From assembly GCF_029893635.1 (NCBI RefSeq), contig NZ_JARXYR010000002.1:4315001-4379000 (forward strand): a DNA stretch of 64,000 bases, given 5' to 3'. The stretch's first letter is position 1. Each line of letters starts with the position of its first letter. Positions 54,637 to 63,683 of the stretch are shown here, in pieces. Made by a program: the position numbers and the translations under genes. The notes under the pieces are model-generated. The model did no database searches. It was not told the origin of the DNA and saw only the letters and a program-made list of their open reading frames with translations. The DNA is from Variovorax sp. TBS-050B (GTDB taxonomy: Bacteria > Pseudomonadota > Gammaproteobacteria > Burkholderiales > Burkholderiaceae_C).

Positions 54637-55414
54637 GACCCTTGTTCCGCTGCCCGCCTTCGCTGACAACTACATCTGGATGCTGCAGGACGGCTCCAAC
54701 GCGATCGTGGTGGACCCGGGCGACGCTCAACCGGTATTCGACGCATTGACGCGCGACAAGCTGCAGCTCGCCGCGATTCTAGTCACGCACCATCACCCCG
54801 ATCACACGGGCGGCGTGGCGGCGCTGCACGCAGCCACCGGCGCCCCGGTCTTCGGACCCGCGCGCGAACGCATTCCGGAGCCCTTCAAGCCGCTCGTGGA
54901 CGGCGACAGCGCCGAGGCGCTCGGGCTGCGCTTCACCGTCATCGACGTGCCGGGCCACACGGCCGGGCACATCGCCTACTTTCTTCCCGCACGCGACGGC
55001 CAGGCGCCGCTGCTTTTCTGCGGCGACACGCTGTTCTCCGGCGGATGCGGCCGCCTGTTCGAAGGCACGCCCGCGCAGATGCTGGCGTCGCTCGACAAAC
55101 TCTCGGCGCTGCCGGGCGACACCCGCGTCTGCTGCGCCCACGAATACACACTTGCTAACCTGCGTTTCGCGCAGGCGGTGGAACCCGCCAACGCCGAGCT
55201 GACTCAGTACAACGCGCGCTGCGAAAGCCTCCGCGCCCGAGGGCAGCCCACGCTGCCCTCGCAGCTGTCCACCGAACGCCGGATCAACCCCTTCCTTCGC
55301 AGCCGCGAAGCCACTGTGCTCCAGGCGGTGCGCGATCACGCCGGGCTCTCCGCCGATGCGGCCGAAGCCGACGTGTTCGCAGCGCTGCGCCAATGGAAAA
55401 ACGATTTCCGATGA
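54635..55414 (+). CDS. gloB: Hydroxyacylglutathione hydrolase GloB (259 aa)
   Basis: Glyoxalase II, cleaving S-lactoylglutathione to lactate and glutathione in methylglyoxal detoxification. Metallo-beta-lactamase fold with [10 protein letters not shown] (H52, H54, D56, H57), later [10 protein letters not shown] and [12 protein letters not shown]; the C-terminal HAGS domain with NPFLRSR is complete. Its ATG overlaps in opposite direction with the methyltransferase start, and its stop overlaps mltD (ATGA). Confidence 0.96.
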   Translation: MTLVPLPAFADNYIWMLQDGSNAIVVDPGDAQPVFDALTRDKLQLAAILVTHHHPDHTGGVAALHAATGAPVFGPARERIPEPFKPLVDGDSAEALGLRFTVIDVPGHTAGHIAYFLPARDGQAPLLFCGDTLFSGGCGRLFEGTPAQMLASLDKLSALPGDTRVCCAHEYTLANLRFAQAVEPANAELTQYNARCESLRARGQPTLPSQLSTERRINPFLRSREATVLQAVRDHAGLSADAAEADVFAALRQWKNDFR

Positions 55415-57015
55415 AATTTATCGCTGCCGCCTGCCTCGCAGGTTCACTGTTGCTCGCGGGTTGCGCGGGCACCACCACCAGCCCCTCTTCCTCCTCCACA
55501 ACCAGCTCAGCCACCGCCGGCGGCACCGGCGCCAAGTCCGCCAGCAGTGCCGCGCCGGTCTATCCCGGCGGGCCGCTCACCCCCATCACCAGCAGCGAGG
55601 CCCATTCGCAGAGCGTCGTCACGCTCGCGCCGCCGGCCGACATGTGGGACCGCATCCGCCGCGGCTTCAAGATGCCGAACCTCGAGAGCGACCTGGTGCG
55701 CGACCGCGAGCAGTGGTATGCGAGCCGGCCCGACTACATCCAGCGCATGGCCGAGCGCTCGAACAAGTACATCTTCCACATCGTCGAGGAACTCGAGCGG
55801 CGTAACATGCCGACCGAGCTCGCGCTGCTGCCCTACATCGAGAGCGCGTTCAATCCACAGGCGATCTCGAGCGCGCGCGCCGCGGGCATGTGGCAGTTCA
55901 TGCCCGCCACCGGCAACGACTACGACCTGAAGCAGAACATCTTCCGCGACGACCGCCGCGACGTGGTCGCCTCCACGCGCGCCGCGCTCGATTATCTGCA
56001 GAAGCTCTACGGCATGTTCGGCGACTGGCAGCTCGCGCTCGCGGCCTACAACTGGGGCGAAGGCAGCGTGAGCCGCGCCATCGCCAAGAACCAGCGCCTC
56101 GGCCTGCCGACCACCTACAGCGACCTCTCGATGCCGAACGAGACGCGCTACTACGTGCCCAAGCTGCAGGCGGTGAAGAACATCGTCGCCAATCCGCAGG
56201 CGTTCAGCACCGAACTGCCGCTGATCCCCAACCATCCATACTTCCAGACCGTCACGCTCACGCGCGACCTCGACGTGGAACTCGCGGCCAAGCTCGCCGA
56301 CGTGCGCATCGAGGACTTCCGCGCGCTCAACCCCGCGGCGCACAAGCCGGTGCTGATCGCCGCCGTCACGCCGCAGGTGCTGCTGCCGTGGGACAACGCC
56401 GCCGTGTTCCAGCGCAACTTCGACGCCTATGCACAGGGCCAGTACGCGAGCTGGACCGCCTGGGTCGTGCCTAGCACCATGACGGTGGCCGACGCGGCGC
56501 AGCGTGCCGGCATGAGCGAGGCCGACCTGCGCGCGCTCAACAACATCCCGCCGCGCATGCTGATCCGGGCGGGCTCCACGCTCATCGTGCCCCGCGGCGC
56601 ACGCGTCAAGGAAGACGTGACCGCGGTCGTGGCCCAGACCGGGCAGCTGAGCTTCCAGCCCGAGATCATCACCCGCCGCACCACGGTTCGCGCCGGCCGC
56701 AACGACAGCGTCGCGAGCATCGCGCGCCGCTACCAGCTCAAGCCCGCGAGCGTGGCCGAGTGGAACGACGTCAAGCCCAACCACACCTTCAAGCGCGGCT
56801 TCAGCGTGGTGGTGTACCTGCCGGTGCGCGCCTCGTCGACGGCGCACGTGGGTTCGGGCGCAAGCCGCCCGAGCGCGAGCAGCAAGCATGTCCGGAGCGC
56901 CTCGGTGAAGACCGTGGCCGCGCGCGGCAGCCAGGTGACGAAGTCGCCGGCGTCGAGCAAGCAGCAGGTCGTGCGCGAGAAGCGCGGCGGCACGCCCGCG
57001 AAGAAGAAGCGCTGA
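55411..57015 (+). CDS. mltD: Membrane-bound lytic murein transglycosylase MltD-like (534 aa)
   Basis: Lipoprotein (lipobox LLAGC, C18) that cleaves peptidoglycan glycan strands with 1,6-anhydro ends. The SLT domain has catalytic E144 ([15 protein letters not shown]), [16 protein letters not shown] and the [14 protein letters not shown] motif. LysM-like modules follow (around 365-405 and 445-490). A basic Ser/Ala/Lys-rich tail ends the protein in KKKR. The ATG at 55411 overlaps the gloB stop; an earlier ATG at 55393 would be inside gloB. The 131 bases to the convergent ABC permease hold no further gene. Confidence 0.94.
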   Translation: MKFIAAACLAGSLLLAGCAGTTTSPSSSSTTSSATAGGTGAKSASSAAPVYPGGPLTPITSSEAHSQSVVTLAPPADMWDRIRRGFKMPNLESDLVRDREQWYASRPDYIQRMAERSNKYIFHIVEELERRNMPTELALLPYIESAFNPQAISSARAAGMWQFMPATGNDYDLKQNIFRDDRRDVVASTRAALDYLQKLYGMFGDWQLALAAYNWGEGSVSRAIAKNQRLGLPTTYSDLSMPNETRYYVPKLQAVKNIVANPQAFSTELPLIPNHPYFQTVTLTRDLDVELAAKLADVRIEDFRALNPAAHKPVLIAAVTPQVLLPWDNAAVFQRNFDAYAQGQYASWTAWVVPSTMTVADAAQRAGMSEADLRALNNIPPRMLIRAGSTLIVPRGARVKEDVTAVVAQTGQLSFQPEIITRRTTVRAGRNDSVASIARRYQLKPASVAEWNDVKPNHTFKRGFSVVVYLPVRASSTAHVGSGASRPSASSKHVRSASVKTVAARGSQVTKSPASSKQQVVREKRGGTPAKKKR

Positions 57016-57147
57016 AGCGGCCTCGCCGCTCGGGGGCCTCGAAAGCCGGCGGCGTCTCCAGGGGCGCCGGCGCTGCCGCGTGCATTAGATGACAGGTGGC
57101 CCGTCGAATTGCACGCGCAGCGGCAGATGCGCGGCACGCCCCGGGTC

Positions 57148-57993
57148 CTAGAGCTTCTCGGTCTCGCCGCTGCGCGGCTGCCACTTCATGAGGCGCTTCT
57201 CGATCCAGCCGACCAGTCCGTCGAGCAGCAGCGCAAAGGCCGTGAGCACCACGATGCCGGCGAACACGGTGTTGACGTCGAAGGTGCCCTCGGCCTGCAG
57301 GATCAGGTAGCCCACGCCGCGCGCCGAGCCCAGGTACTCGCCGACCACCGCACCCACGAAGGCCAGGCCCACCGACGTGTGCAGGCTCGAGAAGACCCAG
57401 CTCGTCGCACTCGGCAGGTAGACGGTGCGCAGCAGCTGCCGCTGGTTGGCGCCGAGCATCCGCGCATTGGCCAGCACCACCGGGCTCACTTCGCGCACGC
57501 CCTGGTAGACGTTGAAGAACACGATGAAGAACACCAGCGTCACGGCCAGCGCCACCTTGCTCCAGATGCCGAGGCCGAACCACAGGGCGAAGATCGGCGC
57601 GAGGATCACGCGCGGCATCGAGTTGGCCGCCTTGATGTAGGGATCGAGGATCAGGCTCGCGGTGGGCGCCAGCGCGAGCCACAGCCCGCAGGCGAGCCCG
57701 AGCACCGTGCCGATGCCGAAGGCCAGCACCGTCTCGAGCAGCGTGGTGCCCAGGTGGCGGTAGATGTCGGCATTGCCCCTCAGCCCGTCGGGAAACAGCA
57801 GGTTCGGCGGCACCTCGAAAGGCAGGAACCAGCTCCAGATGCGGCCCGCCACCTGGATCGGCTCGCCGAGGAAGAACGCGATCTGCTGATTGCGCGACGC
57901 CAGATGCCACGCCACCAGAAGCACCACCAGCAGCATCAGTTGCCAGAAGCGCGCGTTGCGTTCATTGAGGGCCAGCCGGGAGCGCGCCATCAT
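57148..57993 (-). CDS. ABC transporter permease, NitT/TauT type (281 aa)
   Basis: Binding-protein-dependent inner membrane permease with about six TM helices. The EAA-type cytoplasmic loop GVREVSPVVLANARMLGANQRQLLRTVYLP contacts the ATPase. Double ATG at 57993/57990; the first overlaps the ATPase stop. Related permeases carry nitrate, sulfonates, taurine, thiamine precursors or aromatics, so the substrate is open. Confidence 0.88.
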   Translation of the reverse strand: MMARSRLALNERNARFWQLMLLVVLLVAWHLASRNQQIAFFLGEPIQVAGRIWSWFLPFEVPPNLLFPDGLRGNADIYRHLGTTLLETVLAFGIGTVLGLACGLWLALAPTASLILDPYIKAANSMPRVILAPIFALWFGLGIWSKVALAVTLVFFIVFFNVYQGVREVSPVVLANARMLGANQRQLLRTVYLPSATSWVFSSLHTSVGLAFVGAVVGEYLGSARGVGYLILQAEGTFDVNTVFAGIVVLTAFALLLDGLVGWIEKRLMKWQPRSGETEKL

Positions 57994-58805
57994 GCGGCCT
58001 TCTTCAGTTGCTGGGCGTAGCCCTTGAGCACTTCGTCGCGCAGCACCTCCCAGATCTGCGTGTGCAGTTCGACGAAGCGCGGCTGCGTGCGCACCTCGGC
58101 CACGTCGCGCGGCCGCGCCAAGTCGATCTCGAACTCGCCGATGGGATGCGTGGCCGGCCCGGCGGAGAGCACCACCACACGGTCGCTCATGGCGATGGCC
58201 TCGTCGAGGTCGTGCGTAATGAAGAGCACCGCCTTCTTGCGCGCGCTCCAGAGTTCGAGCACCTCGTTCTCCATCAGCTGCCGCGTCTGGACGTCGAGGG
58301 CGCTGAAGGGCTCGTCCATGAGGATGATGTCCGGATCGAGCACCAGCGTCTGCGCGAGCGCGACGCGCTTGCGCATGCCGCCCGAGAGCTGGTGCGGATA
58401 GCGGTCGCCGAAACCCGAGAGGCCCACGCGCGCGAGCCATGCCTCGGCCTCCGCGCGGGCCTCGGCGTCCGGCATGCCGCGGTACTGCAGCCCCACCATC
58501 ACGTTGTCGATCGCGCTGCGCCACGGCATCAGCGCCTCGGTCTGGAACATGTAGCCGGCGCGTGCGTTGATGCCCGCGAGCGGCTCGCCGAACACCTTCA
58601 CCGTGCCCGACGAAGGTTCGAGCAGCCCGGCGCCCACGTTGAGCAGCGTGGACTTGCCGCATCCCGTGGGCCCGACCACCGAGACGAACTCGCCGGCGCG
58701 GATGCGCAGCGTGGTGTCGGCCACCGCGGTGTAGCGCTGGCCGGGATCGTCCTTCGAATGGAAGGTGCAGTGGATGGAGAGAAGCTCGAGTGCGTGGTCG
58801 GACAT
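57990..58805 (-). CDS. ABC transporter ATP-binding protein, NitT/TauT type (271 aa)
   Basis: Walker A GPTGCGKSTLLN, Q-loop, signature LSGGMRKRVALAQ, Walker B ILMDEPFSALD and H-loop (FITHDLDEA) are complete. ATG 58805 follows an intrinsic-terminator hairpin by only 4 bases on the minus strand and has no SD in front of it, which is unusual; reduced expression relative to the binding protein is expected. Confidence 0.9.
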   Translation of the reverse strand: MSDHALELLSIHCTFHSKDDPGQRYTAVADTTLRIRAGEFVSVVGPTGCGKSTLLNVGAGLLEPSSGTVKVFGEPLAGINARAGYMFQTEALMPWRSAIDNVMVGLQYRGMPDAEARAEAEAWLARVGLSGFGDRYPHQLSGGMRKRVALAQTLVLDPDIILMDEPFSALDVQTRQLMENEVLELWSARKKAVLFITHDLDEAIAMSDRVVVLSAGPATHPIGEFEIDLARPRDVAEVRTQPRFVELHTQIWEVLRDEVLKGYAQQLKKAA

Positions 58806-58809
58806 GTAG

Positions 58810-58831
58810 AAAAAACCCGGCCGGAGCCGGG
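58810..58831 (-). terminator. Terminator-like hairpin between binding protein and ATPase genes
   Basis: On the minus strand CCCGGC-TCCG-GCCGGG is followed by TTTTTT (58815-58810). It lies 18 bases after the binding-protein stop (58850) and ends 4 bases before the ATPase ATG. It probably causes partial termination. Confidence 0.75.
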
Positions 58832-58849
58832 TCGCGAAGACGTTCGAAA

Positions 58850-59884
58850 TCAGGCTTTGAACCTGTCCTTCGCGCGCTTGGCAAAATCGTTGGTGTAGGT
58901 CTTGGCGAGGTCGATCCTGTCGGCCTTCACCGCGGTGTCGAAGCTCGCAATGGCGGACAGCGCGGTCTTCGGCCCCTCGCTCGGCACGAGGCCGTCGGTG
59001 GCGATCGATTCGCGCACCTTGTCGAAGGACGCGAGGTACAGCGCGCGGTCGCCGAGCAGGTAGGTCTCGGGCACGGTCTTGATGATGTCGCCCGGTCCCG
59101 CGGTCTGCAGCCACTTGAGGCCACGCACGATCGCGTTCGCGAGCGCCTGGCAGGTGTTGGGATTCTTCTGCACGAAGTCGACCGGCGCATAGAGGCAGGC
59201 CGCCGGCATCGGGCCGCCGAACACCTGCTGCGTGCCCTTGAGCGTGCGCGTGTCGCTGATGATCTTCACGTCGCCCTTCTGCTCGAGCATGGTCATGACG
59301 GGATCGGTGTTGCTGATCGCGTCGATCTGCCCCGAGCGCAGCGCCGTGAGCGCGCCCGCGGCCACGCCAACGCCGATGTAGCTCACGTCGCTCGCCTTGA
59401 GCCCGCCGCGCGACAGCACGAGGTTGGCCACCATGTTGGTCGACGAGCCCGGCGCGGAGACGCCGATCTTCTTGCCCTTGAGGTCGGCGACGCCGCTGTA
59501 GCCGGCCATGTTCTTGGTCGACACGCCCACCGCGATCTGCGGTGCGCGGCCCTGCAGCACGAAGGCCTGGAAGAACTGGTTCTTGGCCTGCAGGTTGATG
59601 GTGTGCTCGTAGGCGCCGGAGCAGACGTCGGCCGAGCCGCCGACCACCGCCTGCAGCGCACGCGCGCCGCCCGCGAAATCGGAGATCTCGACCTCGAGTC
59701 CTTCGGACTTGAAGTAGCCGAGCTGCTCGGAGATGGTGAGCGGCAGGTAGTAGAACGCCGCCTTGCCACCGACGGCGATCGAGACCTTGGTCTTTTCGAG
59801 CTTGGCCTGCGCAAAGACCCGGGGCAGCGCAATCGTGGCGGCAGCGACTGCGGAAGCGGTGATGAGGGTTCTGCGATGAAGCAT
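58850..59884 (-). CDS. ABC transporter substrate-binding protein, NMT1/SsuA-like (344 aa)
   Basis: Periplasmic receptor of the NitT/TauT family. N-terminal export signal MLHRRTLITASAVAAATIALPRVFAQA has a twin Arg that may suit Tat. Family motifs include IAVGGKAAFYYLPLTISEQLGYFKSEGLEVEISDFAGG (in segments) and GGSADVCSGAYEH. ATG 59884 is taken as start because the upstream in-frame part (to 59989) lacks an SD. Ligand not readable; nitrate, sulfonates, taurine and HMP-type pyrimidines are bound by relatives. Confidence 0.88.
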   Translation of the reverse strand: MLHRRTLITASAVAAATIALPRVFAQAKLEKTKVSIAVGGKAAFYYLPLTISEQLGYFKSEGLEVEISDFAGGARALQAVVGGSADVCSGAYEHTINLQAKNQFFQAFVLQGRAPQIAVGVSTKNMAGYSGVADLKGKKIGVSAPGSSTNMVANLVLSRGGLKASDVSYIGVGVAAGALTALRSGQIDAISNTDPVMTMLEQKGDVKIISDTRTLKGTQQVFGGPMPAACLYAPVDFVQKNPNTCQALANAIVRGLKWLQTAGPGDIIKTVPETYLLGDRALYLASFDKVRESIATDGLVPSEGPKTALSAIASFDTAVKADRIDLAKTYTNDFAKRAKDRFKA

Positions 59885-60029
59885 GGAAGCGGTCCTGCGG
59901 GCTCTTGGATTCTTGGAGTGAATCGAGCTTAGGGGGCCGCCCCCGGGGTCGGCATCGGGGTCATCCCGTGCGGGTTTCCACGTAAGCACGAAGGCCTCTG
60001 CGCACGGGCGCGCGGGCCTTGCGATCCCG

Positions 60030-60422
60030 CTATGGCGCGATGAAAAGAATCGCGCAGTTGACGATGAATCCGAGCGCCCACACGGCGCTGCGCGCGGCGC
60101 TCAGACCTTGGATGTAGAGCGCGATGTAGACCAGCCGCAGCACGACGTAGGCCGCCGCAAGCATGTCGAGCCGCGCCTGCGCGGCGCCGAGCTGGTGCGC
60201 GATGATCACCGCGCCGATGAAGAACGGCAGGCCTTCGAAGCTGTTGGCCTGCGCGCCGTTGGCGCGTGCGCGCCAGCCGCTCTGCCTGGCGGCCCAGTCG
60301 CGCGGCTGCACGTTGTCGCGCGGACCGAAACTGCCGGCCTTGGCGATCCAGGCCGCGAGATACGGCAGGCCGCAGGCGATGAACACGCACCAGTAGGCGA
60401 TGGTGAGCGACGAGAAGGTCAT
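60030..60422 (-). CDS. MAPEG-family membrane protein (130 aa)
   Basis: Four-helix membrane protein of the MAPEG superfamily (glutathione transferase-like in eukaryotes; unknown role in bacteria). Segments: LTIAYWCVFIACGLPYLAAW, then FEGLPFFIGAVIIAHQLG with the conserved EGLP/E-N-P-like region, then AAAYVVLRLVYIALYIQ and the last hydrophobic stretch AVWALGFIVNCAILFI. Located between an ABC operon and recR on the minus strand, apparently as a unit of its own. Confidence 0.87.
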   Translation of the reverse strand: MTFSSLTIAYWCVFIACGLPYLAAWIAKAGSFGPRDNVQPRDWAARQSGWRARANGAQANSFEGLPFFIGAVIIAHQLGAAQARLDMLAAAYVVLRLVYIALYIQGLSAARSAVWALGFIVNCAILFIAP

Positions 60423-60458
60423 GTCGGTTCTATGGGGTGCGACCGCGGCACGCTGCAG

Positions 60459-61049
60459 CTAGCGACGATCCACGAGCGCATGCGCGATCGTGCCGAGGTC
60501 CACGTATTCGAGTTCGCTGCCCGCGGGCACGCCGCGCGCGAGGCGCGTGACCGTGAGGCCGCGCTGCTTGAGCGCTTCGCCGATCACATGCGCGGTGGCC
60601 TCGCCCTCCGCCGTGAAGTTGGTGGCGAGGATCACTTCGCTCACCGTGCCGTCGAGCGCCCGATCGAAGAGCTTCTGCAGGCCGATGTCCCGCGGCCCGA
60701 TGCCGTCGAGCGGACTCAGCTTGCCCATCAGCACGAAGTAGTAGCCGCGGAACGCATTGGTGCGCTCCAGCGCCGCCTGGTCCGCGGGTGTCTCGACCAC
60801 GCAGAGCTTCGTCGCATCGCGGCGCGCGTCGAGGCACACCTGGCACACGGGCGCTTCGGTGAAGGTGTTGCAGCGCTCGCAGTGCCGCACGCTCGCGGCC
60901 GCCTGCTGCAAGGCGCGCGAAAGCAGCTGCGCGCCCTCGCGGTCGTGCTGCAGCAAATGAAACGCCATGCGCGAGGCCGACTTGACGCCGACACCGGGCA
61001 GGCGGCGCAGCGCATCGACCAATGCGTCGAGCGAACTGGCGTCTGCCAT
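60459..61049 (-). CDS. recR: Recombination mediator RecR (196 aa)
   Basis: RecR loads RecA at gaps with RecFO. HhH motif ([17 protein letters not shown]), the four-cysteine zinc finger ([16 protein letters not shown]) and a Toprim domain ([28 protein letters not shown]) are all present. It lies 69 bases behind ybaB and is followed by the MAPEG gene, in the usual dnaX-ybaB-recR order. Confidence 0.97.
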   Translation of the reverse strand: MADASSLDALVDALRRLPGVGVKSASRMAFHLLQHDREGAQLLSRALQQAAASVRHCERCNTFTEAPVCQVCLDARRDATKLCVVETPADQAALERTNAFRGYYFVLMGKLSPLDGIGPRDIGLQKLFDRALDGTVSEVILATNFTAEGEATAHVIGEALKQRGLTVTRLARGVPAGSELEYVDLGTIAHALVDRR

Positions 61050-61118
61050 GGCTCAGTCCGCGCGCTTACGGGAACGCCGCGGAACCACGCCAAGCGGGCA
61101 AGCCTGGGAGCGCGTCAT

Positions 61119-61451
61119 TCAGAACGGAAGCTTCATGCCGGGCGGCAGGCCGGGCATGCCGGCCGTGAGCTTGCCCATCTTCTGCTCGCTGGTCTCCTCG
61201 GCCTTGCGCACCGCGGCGTTGAAGGCAGCGGCCACGAGGTCTTCGAGCATGTCCTTGTCGTCGGCCAGCAGGCTCGGGTCGATGGTGATGCGCTTGACGT
61301 CGTGCTTGCAGGTCATCACGACCTTCACGAGGCCGGCGCCCGATTCGCCCTCGACCTCGATGGTGGCCAGCTCTTCCTGGGCCTTCTTGAGGTTGTCCTG
61401 CATTGCCTGCGCCTGCTTCATGAGGCCGGCCAGTTGTCCTTTGTTGAACAT
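61119..61451 (-). CDS. ybaB: YbaB/EbfC nucleoid-associated protein (110 aa)
   Basis: Small DNA-binding protein of the YbaB/EbfC family; [40 protein letters not shown] and [28 protein letters not shown] are typical. ATG 61451. Located between dnaX and recR on the same strand, the standard syntenic position. Confidence 0.95.
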   Translation of the reverse strand: MFNKGQLAGLMKQAQAMQDNLKKAQEELATIEVEGESGAGLVKVVMTCKHDVKRITIDPSLLADDKDMLEDLVAAAFNAAVRKAEETSEQKMGKLTAGMPGLPPGMKLPF

Positions 61452-61536
61452 CGTTGGTCCTGGATGGTTGGAAATGGGGAAAGGATAAGAGAGATGGCGG
61501 TCGAACCGGAAAGCCGCACGGGCGGCATGTGATCCG

Positions 61537-63375
61537 TCAGGCCGGCTTGAGCGTTCCGGGCACGATCTTCGCATCGAATTCGCGCATCAGCATCTGCACC
61601 TCGGGATCGTTGCGGATGGCTTCTTCGGCGAGGCGCTGGCGCTCGTCGGCCGCCTGCTTGTTGCGACGCGCGGGGCTGTCGACCACGCCGCCGATCTCGA
61701 TGGCCAGCTTCACCGGGTGGCCGAGCGCAGCCAGCGCGTCGGTGAGCTTCTCGCGTGCCGAGGGCTGGTTGAGCAGCTCGCGCTCCACGCGCAGGATCCA
61801 CTGGTCGACGTCGCGCGCGACCAGCTGCGACTGCAGCGCGAGTTCGCGCGCGAGTGCCGCGATGCTTTCGGCGGCGACCATCTGCGTGACCGTGGCATGC
61901 CAGAAGTCGCCGTCCTCGCTCGGAGGAATCGGTGGCGCGGGGCCGCGCTGCTCGTCGGGCCGCGGTACGTCGCGCTGGCCCGGCGGCGGCTGTACGCGCA
62001 TCGGCACCGCGACCACCTTGGCCTCGCCGTCCCACGGCTGGGCATCGGCAGGCGGCTCGGCGGCGCGCCGCAGCGGCTCGCTGACCACCGGGAGACGCTG
62101 GACCGCGGGCGCGGCGGACGGCGGCCGCACGGGCGCAGCGGCCGGCGGCGGGGGCGTGGCGGGCTCCGCAGCCCGGCTCGGCGGTGCGGCCACGGGGGCC
62201 GCGACCGCCCGCGGGGCTTCATTCAGAGTTTTTTTTTCCGGGGAGGCCGCAGCGGCCGCGCTGGAAGAAGGCTTGAAGGCCAGCAGCCGCAGCAGCACCA
62301 TGGTCAGTGCGGCGTATTCGTCGGGTGCCAGGCCGAGTTCGCCGCGGCCGTGCAGGCAGAGGCTGTAGAGCAGCTGGGTCTCGTCGGCAGGCATCAGCGC
62401 CGCAAGGCGCGCGGTGTCGGCCGCATCGGGATCGGTGGCCGCGTCGGTCCCTTCCGCGCGCGCGGGCACCGCCTGCAGCACGGCCATGGCCTGCAGCACC
62501 GCGGTCATTTCTTCCAGCGTGGAGGCGGCCGAAAGGCCATCGCGGCGCAGCGCCTCGGAGGTGTCGACCACCGTTTTGCCATCGCCTTGCGCGAGCGCCT
62601 CGATCAGCCGGAACACATGGCCGCGATCGACACTGCCGAGCATCTGGCGCACGCCGGCCTCGAGCAGTTCGCCGTTGCCGAACGCGATCGCCTGATCGGT
62701 CAGCGAGAGCGCATCCCGCATCGAGCCGCGCGCCGCGCGCGCCAGCAGCCGCAGCGCCTGCGGCTCCGCCGGCACCTGCTCGGTCTGCAGCACGCCCGTG
62801 AGGTGTTCGAGCACCGTCTCGGGCGCCATCGGCCGCAGGTTGAACTGCAGGCAGCGCGACAGCACCGTGACCGGCACCTTCTGCGGATCGGTCGTCGCGA
62901 GCACGAACTTGAGGTACTCGGGCGGCTCCTCGAGCGTCTTCAGCATCGCGTTGAAGGCGGTGTTCGTGAGCATGTGCACTTCGTCGATCATGAAGACCTT
63001 GAAGCGCCCCTGCACCGGCTTGTACACCGCCTGCTCGAGCAGCGACTGCACCTCGTCCACGCCGCGGTTCGACGCGGCGTCGAGCTCGGTGTAGTCGACG
63101 AAGCGGCCCGCGTCGATGTCCTTGCAGGCCTGGCACACGCCGCACGGCGTGGCCGTGATGCCGCCCTGCCCGTCCGGCCCCTGGCAGTTGAGCGACTTGG
63201 CGAGGATGCGGGACACCGTGGTCTTGCCCACGCCGCGCGTGCCGGTGAAAAGATAGGCGTGATGCAGGCGCTGCGTGGTCAGCGCGTTCTCGAGCGCCTG
63301 CACCACATGCCCCTGGCCGACCATCTCGCCAAAGGTTTTGGGACGGAACTTGCGAGCGAGCACGAGGTAGGACAT
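61537..63375 (-). CDS. dnaX: DNA polymerase III subunits tau and (by frameshift) gamma, DnaX (612 aa)
   Basis: AAA+ clamp-loader ATPase. Walker [10 protein letters not shown], zinc-binding CGVCQAC, and Walker [10 protein letters not shown]; tau's long C-terminal part contacts DnaB and the polymerase core. ATG 63375 ([13 protein letters not shown]) is the family start. An A9 run at codons 380-383 (62237-62229) permits a -1 shift that ends at a TGA (62221-62219) after K-N-S-E, giving a 385-residue gamma. The Pro/Ala-rich linker around 390-460 separates AAA+ and tau-specific domains. Confidence 0.95.
   Translation of the reverse strand: MSYLVLARKFRPKTFGEMVGQGHVVQALENALTTQRLHHAYLFTGTRGVGKTTVSRILAKSLNCQGPDGQGGITATPCGVCQACKDIDAGRFVDYTELDAASNRGVDEVQSLLEQAVYKPVQGRFKVFMIDEVHMLTNTAFNAMLKTLEEPPEYLKFVLATTDPQKVPVTVLSRCLQFNLRPMAPETVLEHLTGVLQTEQVPAEPQALRLLARAARGSMRDALSLTDQAIAFGNGELLEAGVRQMLGSVDRGHVFRLIEALAQGDGKTVVDTSEALRRDGLSAASTLEEMTAVLQAMAVLQAVPARAEGTDAATDPDAADTARLAALMPADETQLLYSLCLHGRGELGLAPDEYAALTMVLLRLLAFKPSSSAAAAASPEKKTLNEAPRAVAAPVAAPPSRAAEPATPPPPAAAPVRPPSAAPAVQRLPVVSEPLRRAAEPPADAQPWDGEAKVVAVPMRVQPPPGQRDVPRPDEQRGPAPPIPPSEDGDFWHATVTQMVAAESIAALARELALQSQLVARDVDQWILRVERELLNQPSAREKLTDALAALGHPVKLAIEIGGVVDSPARRNKQAADERQRLAEEAIRNDPEVQMLMREFDAKIVPGTLKPA
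62229..62237 (-). other. A9 slippery tract in dnaX
   Basis: On the coding strand GAA-AAA-AAA-ACT (codons 380-383) has nine consecutive A. A -1 shift (or transcriptional slippage that yields the same frame) reads AAC-TCT-GAA-TGA, a stop within four codons. Confidence 0.75.
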
Positions 63376-63432
63376 TGCGGGCATTCTAAAAGGCGCGGCG
63401 CACCCCATCCGTTCCGGTCGGGCCTCTTAATC

Positions 63433-63526
63433 GCGGGACACCAAGGATCCGGCTCCGCCGGTCCTCAGGTGTCGCCCCCAGCAGGGGGGTGGGCGAAGCG
63501 ACACGAAGTGCGCGAAGCCTGGGGGG
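63433..63526. repeat. GC-rich dispersed intergenic repeat upstream of the 4.5S RNA gene
   Basis: Shares CCGGCTCCGCCGG, a C5-x-G6 palindromic core and CCTGGGGGG with the copy at 27551-27676. Between dnaX (start 63375) and the 4.5S RNA; no coding capacity. Confidence 0.6.
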
Positions 63527-63540
63527 TTACAATCCACCCT

Positions 63541-63634
63541 GACGGGCCTCCCTGCATGGTGAAGTGGCCAACCGGGTCAGGTGGGGAACCAAGCAGCCCT
63601 AACTGCGTAGTCAGTGCCAGGGGTAAGGCTCGTC
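63541..63634 (+). ncRNA. ffs: Signal recognition particle 4.5S RNA
   Basis: A 94-nt hairpin RNA. GACGGGCC (63541-63548) pairs with GGCTCGTC (63627-63634, one G-U). The conserved apical domain reads GGTCAGG ... GGAA ... AAGCAGCC (63575-63597), the Ffh-binding site. TACAAT (63528-63533) is a plausible -10 seven bases before the 5' end. No clear terminator follows. Exact ends are approximate. Confidence 0.9.
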
Positions 63635-63683
63635 AACTTCTTCCGCCGCTCGTTTCAGCCCAGCCCAAAAACGCAGCGCGCAC

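Noticed and set aside
58810-58831. Riboswitch in front of the ABC ATPase
   Set aside because: Only one short hairpin with a U-tract; the 45-base gap is too short for an aptamer.
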